Origin: Gracilariopsis chorda
Lineage: Eukaryota > Rhodophyta > Florideophyceae > Gracilariales > Gracilariaceae
Assembly (NCBI GenBank): GCA_003194525.1
Contig: NBIV01000016.1
Location: 186,001-250,000 of the forward strand
Length of the DNA stretch: 64,000 nt
Direction of reading: 5' to 3'
The translations under genes were made by a program, and so were the position numbers. The notes beneath the pieces are model-generated. The model saw only the letters and a list, made by a program, of their open reading frames with translations, did no database searches and was not told the origin of the DNA. Shown here in pieces: positions 61,867 to 64,000 of this stretch. The first letter of the stretch is position 1. Every line of letters starts with the position of its first letter.

Positions 61867-62690
61867 ATTCGAATGGATGGCTTTACTCCGGTGCAAGTGA
61901 CCTTAAGGACGCATCATCGCTTGAACACGCCGATGCTTTTAAGGTTGTAAGAAACATGATTACATTTCCTGCTGGGACTTGAAGCAATAGAGCTGTGCCG
62001 CAAAAAGTTAAATAAGATAGGGTGAGAGAGCGGTTTGGCGCCAGTGGAAGTCATTAATGGTCGTCTGCGGATTCACATAACGAGAATTTAGCGGGCGGGA
62101 CTTGCAGCATATGCAAGTGTGACAAAAAGAGATATGAGGTGCGGGTTGTTTGCTTCTTGTTAACGGTCGTGTTGAAGGCGCCAAGTGCCTCCTAGCAATT
62201 CACAAAAGGTCGGAAGGTACCGTGATTCTAGTAAGCGCCGTGTTTCATGCCAATCAAAAGCATGCACGCTTCTCGATGGTAAACAGTGTGAGGGAGACAC
62301 TTGGGCTCGTCGTGTCGTTGAGCGCGACGTTCGGCATGAGAAGTATCTCGCGATTTTGATAACTGATCAAGCCATGTGGTACGGTTGCCGTAAGTTAAAG
62401 GCCTGAAACGTCCGTTTTCGTTTGACGCACTGTTCCTCTGAAACGCTCGCGAAGAACATAGAGGCGGGAGATATGTGAAATAAAATGAAGCTTGGTCCGG
62501 TGGCCTTGTAAGTGTCAAAGATATGTACGCGTATGGGGAATGAGCGCAAATATGACACCCTTCACATGACCATCACCGAGATAGGGGCTTGCAGTAAAGC
62601 TGTTAGAGATAGTTGTCAAGGACGCAGAGCGTCGGGTAAACACGTTACGTTACAGCGAAAGCGAAAGCACTTGCGCTTTGAAGGGATAAG
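61867..62690. other. Intergenic, no gene seen
   Basis: This is the spacer between the secreted coiled-coil gene start and the BUB3 stop. Short frames occur on both strands, none with domain character. It should hold the promoter of the secreted gene. Confidence 0.6.
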
Positions 62691-63677
62691 CTAACGCGCG
62701 ACGGGGGTAGCGTCTCGGGTTACGAAATGGGATTCATTGACGGCGCGAACAATGACCTCATCTGGAGGATGATCTTTCTCGCCTTCTTCAAATGTATAGG
62801 ACACAGCGACGGCAATACGTCGCACTTCTGCATCAAAGTCCAAAGACGCAACACTAGTCGGGTAACGAGAGAATTGAGATATTCTTTTCTTGGCGTCGCC
62901 ATCCCAAAAAGAAACTTGACCGTCGGCGCCACCTGTTGTGAAAGACGAGTATCGAGGATTGTGTGATATGCAATTAACGGGGTACGCAAGGTTGTCTACC
63001 CTATGACACTTGAAGGAATAGCAGCGCGCAGGGTCATCGATATATTCAACAGCCACACGCCCCTCAGTGCTTCCCACGACAATCTGCTTGCCATCACGAG
63101 AGGCACTTACACCGCGCAGTTGATACGACAAGGTTGGCGGAATGACGTCGTACAAAAAAAGATCCGGTCTGCGAAAGTCAATGAGTCTGATCTGACGGGT
63201 GGAGTTAATAAAGACGATTCCATTGGGTCCGCAGGGAGCGGTACCATACACTTTACCTCCAGCGGTGATGGCGGAAATGCGGGCGTTGGAACGAATGTCC
63301 CAAAGTTGAATATACTGGTCCCAGCTGCCGGAGGCGATGATGTGATGGTTGGGGATGGCGGAGACGGCGCGGACAGCGGCTGTGTGCAAACCGAGAATGC
63401 GACAGTCCATGCCGGTTTCGCGGACGATGGCGAGGAGAACGGTTCCGTCTAATGTGCCGGCGGTGGTAACGGTGTTGTCGACCCAGGTGGAATCGAGCAC
63501 GACGGAACCGACATTGCTCTCGGTGCGCATTGTGCCGCTGTTTGATTCGTAAAGGGCTATGGTGCCGGCCCATGAGGAGACGAGGATTTGGGAGGAATCC
63601 GGGGCAAAGGAAACACGGGAGACAGCATCCTGGGCGGAAGGATCCAGGACGATGGTGGCGTTGGCACTGGAGGTCAT
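62691..63677 (-). CDS. BUB3: Spindle checkpoint protein BUB3 (WD40)
   Basis: This is a WD40 propeller of 328 residues, the normal BUB3 length, which brings BUB1 and BUBR1/Mad3 to kinetochores in the spindle assembly checkpoint. Landmarks are ISRVSFAP-like VSRVSFAPDSSQILVSSW, then IIASGSWDQYIQLWDIRS, QLRGVSASRDGKQIVVGSTEGRVAVEY, SFKCHR, YPVNCISHNPRYSSFTTGGADG and FSRYPTSVASLDF. The order YPVN, TGGADG and RYPTSVASL is diagnostic of BUB3 rather than RAE1. I chose the ATG at 63677 (MTSSANATIVLD). The frame upstream stays open through a pyrimidine-rich leader but has no protein-like character. Confidence 0.92.
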   Translation of the reverse strand: MTSSANATIVLDPSAQDAVSRVSFAPDSSQILVSSWAGTIALYESNSGTMRTESNVGSVVLDSTWVDNTVTTAGTLDGTVLLAIVRETGMDCRILGLHTAAVRAVSAIPNHHIIASGSWDQYIQLWDIRSNARISAITAGGKVYGTAPCGPNGIVFINSTRQIRLIDFRRPDLFLYDVIPPTLSYQLRGVSASRDGKQIVVGSTEGRVAVEYIDDPARCYSFKCHRVDNLAYPVNCISHNPRYSSFTTGGADGQVSFWDGDAKKRISQFSRYPTSVASLDFDAEVRRIAVAVSYTFEEGEKDHPPDEVIVRAVNESHFVTRDATPVAR

Positions 63678-64000
63678 GGTAGAGGAGGGGGAGGAGGTGG
63701 AACAGTGCGGAAGGGGGGTGGGTAGAGGAGGGGAAATTGGAAGGGGGTGAAGGAGGAGGAAGAAGTTAAATAGAGGGCGGAAACTGGGGGGGGGAAGGCG
63801 GTCAAAGGATCGGCATTTGTGGGATTGGAGAAAAGAAGGGAGGTGTGGAAGGTGAGAGAGGGGTATGGTTGTACAGGTGGGAAGAAGCGAGAGGTGAAGG
63901 GGGACGGCCGCGTGGGAGGAGAAGAGCGAGGACTGGCGGGATAGAGGCGGGGGAGCTGAGTTTTCGTTTGGTATGAGCGCGTTGACAGAGTGCAAGGCAC
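63678..64000 (-). promoter_or_regulatory. Pyrimidine-rich leader upstream of BUB3
   Basis: Read on the minus strand this stretch is rich in C and T, including CCCCCCCC near 63790. It keeps two frames open without plausible protein sequence. It resembles the leader of the kinase at the other end of the window. No TATA box is evident. Confidence 0.45.

Noticed and set aside
63674..64000. Open frame upstream of BUB3, and the N-terminal extension of BUB3 itself
   Set aside because: The sequence is low-complexity Pro/Ser/Leu from a pyrimidine tract. The BUB3 ATG at 63677 gives the normal family length.
1..64000. tRNA, rRNA and CRISPR search by eye
   Set aside because: No cloverleaf with a GTTCRA-type B box, no rRNA-like sequence and no direct-repeat/spacer array were recognised. 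A covariance-model scan would be decisive.

Overview
The window looks like nuclear DNA from a compact, intron-poor eukaryote. Most long genes run uninterrupted for 1 to 4 kb. I could place only two introns, of 80 and 61 nt, both near the 5' ends of their genes. The conserved genes are purely eukaryotic: Pol I and Pol III subunits, CCR4, DIS3, MER3, NEMF, NOC1 and BUB3. CCR4 has the plant-type N-terminus, with a zinc-ribbon-like region in place of leucine-rich repeats. The mix of single-exon genes, short gene islands and repeat-bearing gaps fits a red alga best. That lineage call is an inference, not something read directly from the sequence.

Layout. 0-3 kb: a Ser/Thr kinase and a Siw14-type phosphatase that lacks its catalytic arginine. 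3-6.4 kb: no gene seen, but a perfect 47-bp palindrome and GGTACC-type motifs. 6.4-19 kb: a dense RNA and chromosome island with Pol III subunit RPC4, the CCR4 deadenylase, the DIS3/RRP44 exosome nuclease, the meiotic helicase MER3/HFM1 and a BTB-BACK protein. 19.4-23 kb: a 5'-truncated, mutated LINE and an isolated 204-bp LTR-like element with a 5-bp target duplication. 23.2-24.3 kb: a membrane protein joining a TPM domain to a RING-H2 finger. 27.4-34.1 kb: three TATA-box genes for secreted, mucin-like, cysteine-rich proteins of one family. 34.7-42.5 kb: a single-cassette ASCC3/Slh1-like helicase, a lipid phosphate phosphatase and an unknown polytopic membrane protein. 45.6-47.8 kb: an unknown acidic, His-rich protein. 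48.8-64 kb: the ribosome-quality-control factor NEMF/Rqc2, a second LTR-like copy nested in another repeat, Pol I subunit RPA2 divergent from NOC1/MAK21, an unknown secreted coiled-coil protein and BUB3.

How the genes fit together. Many serve RNA and ribosome metabolism: transcription (RPC4, RPA2), ribosome assembly (NOC1), mRNA turnover (CCR4, DIS3) and stalled-ribosome rescue (ASCC3-like, NEMF). BUB3 and MER3 serve chromosome segregation and meiotic recombination. The secreted family probably contributes to the cell surface or extracellular matrix.

The most unusual items are the secreted 10-cysteine family with rapidly changing repeat linkers, the TPM-TM-RING protein, the helicase that stops exactly at the junction between cassettes, the phosphatase without its catalytic arginine, and a set of near-perfect intergenic palindromes with 1- or 2-nt centres.
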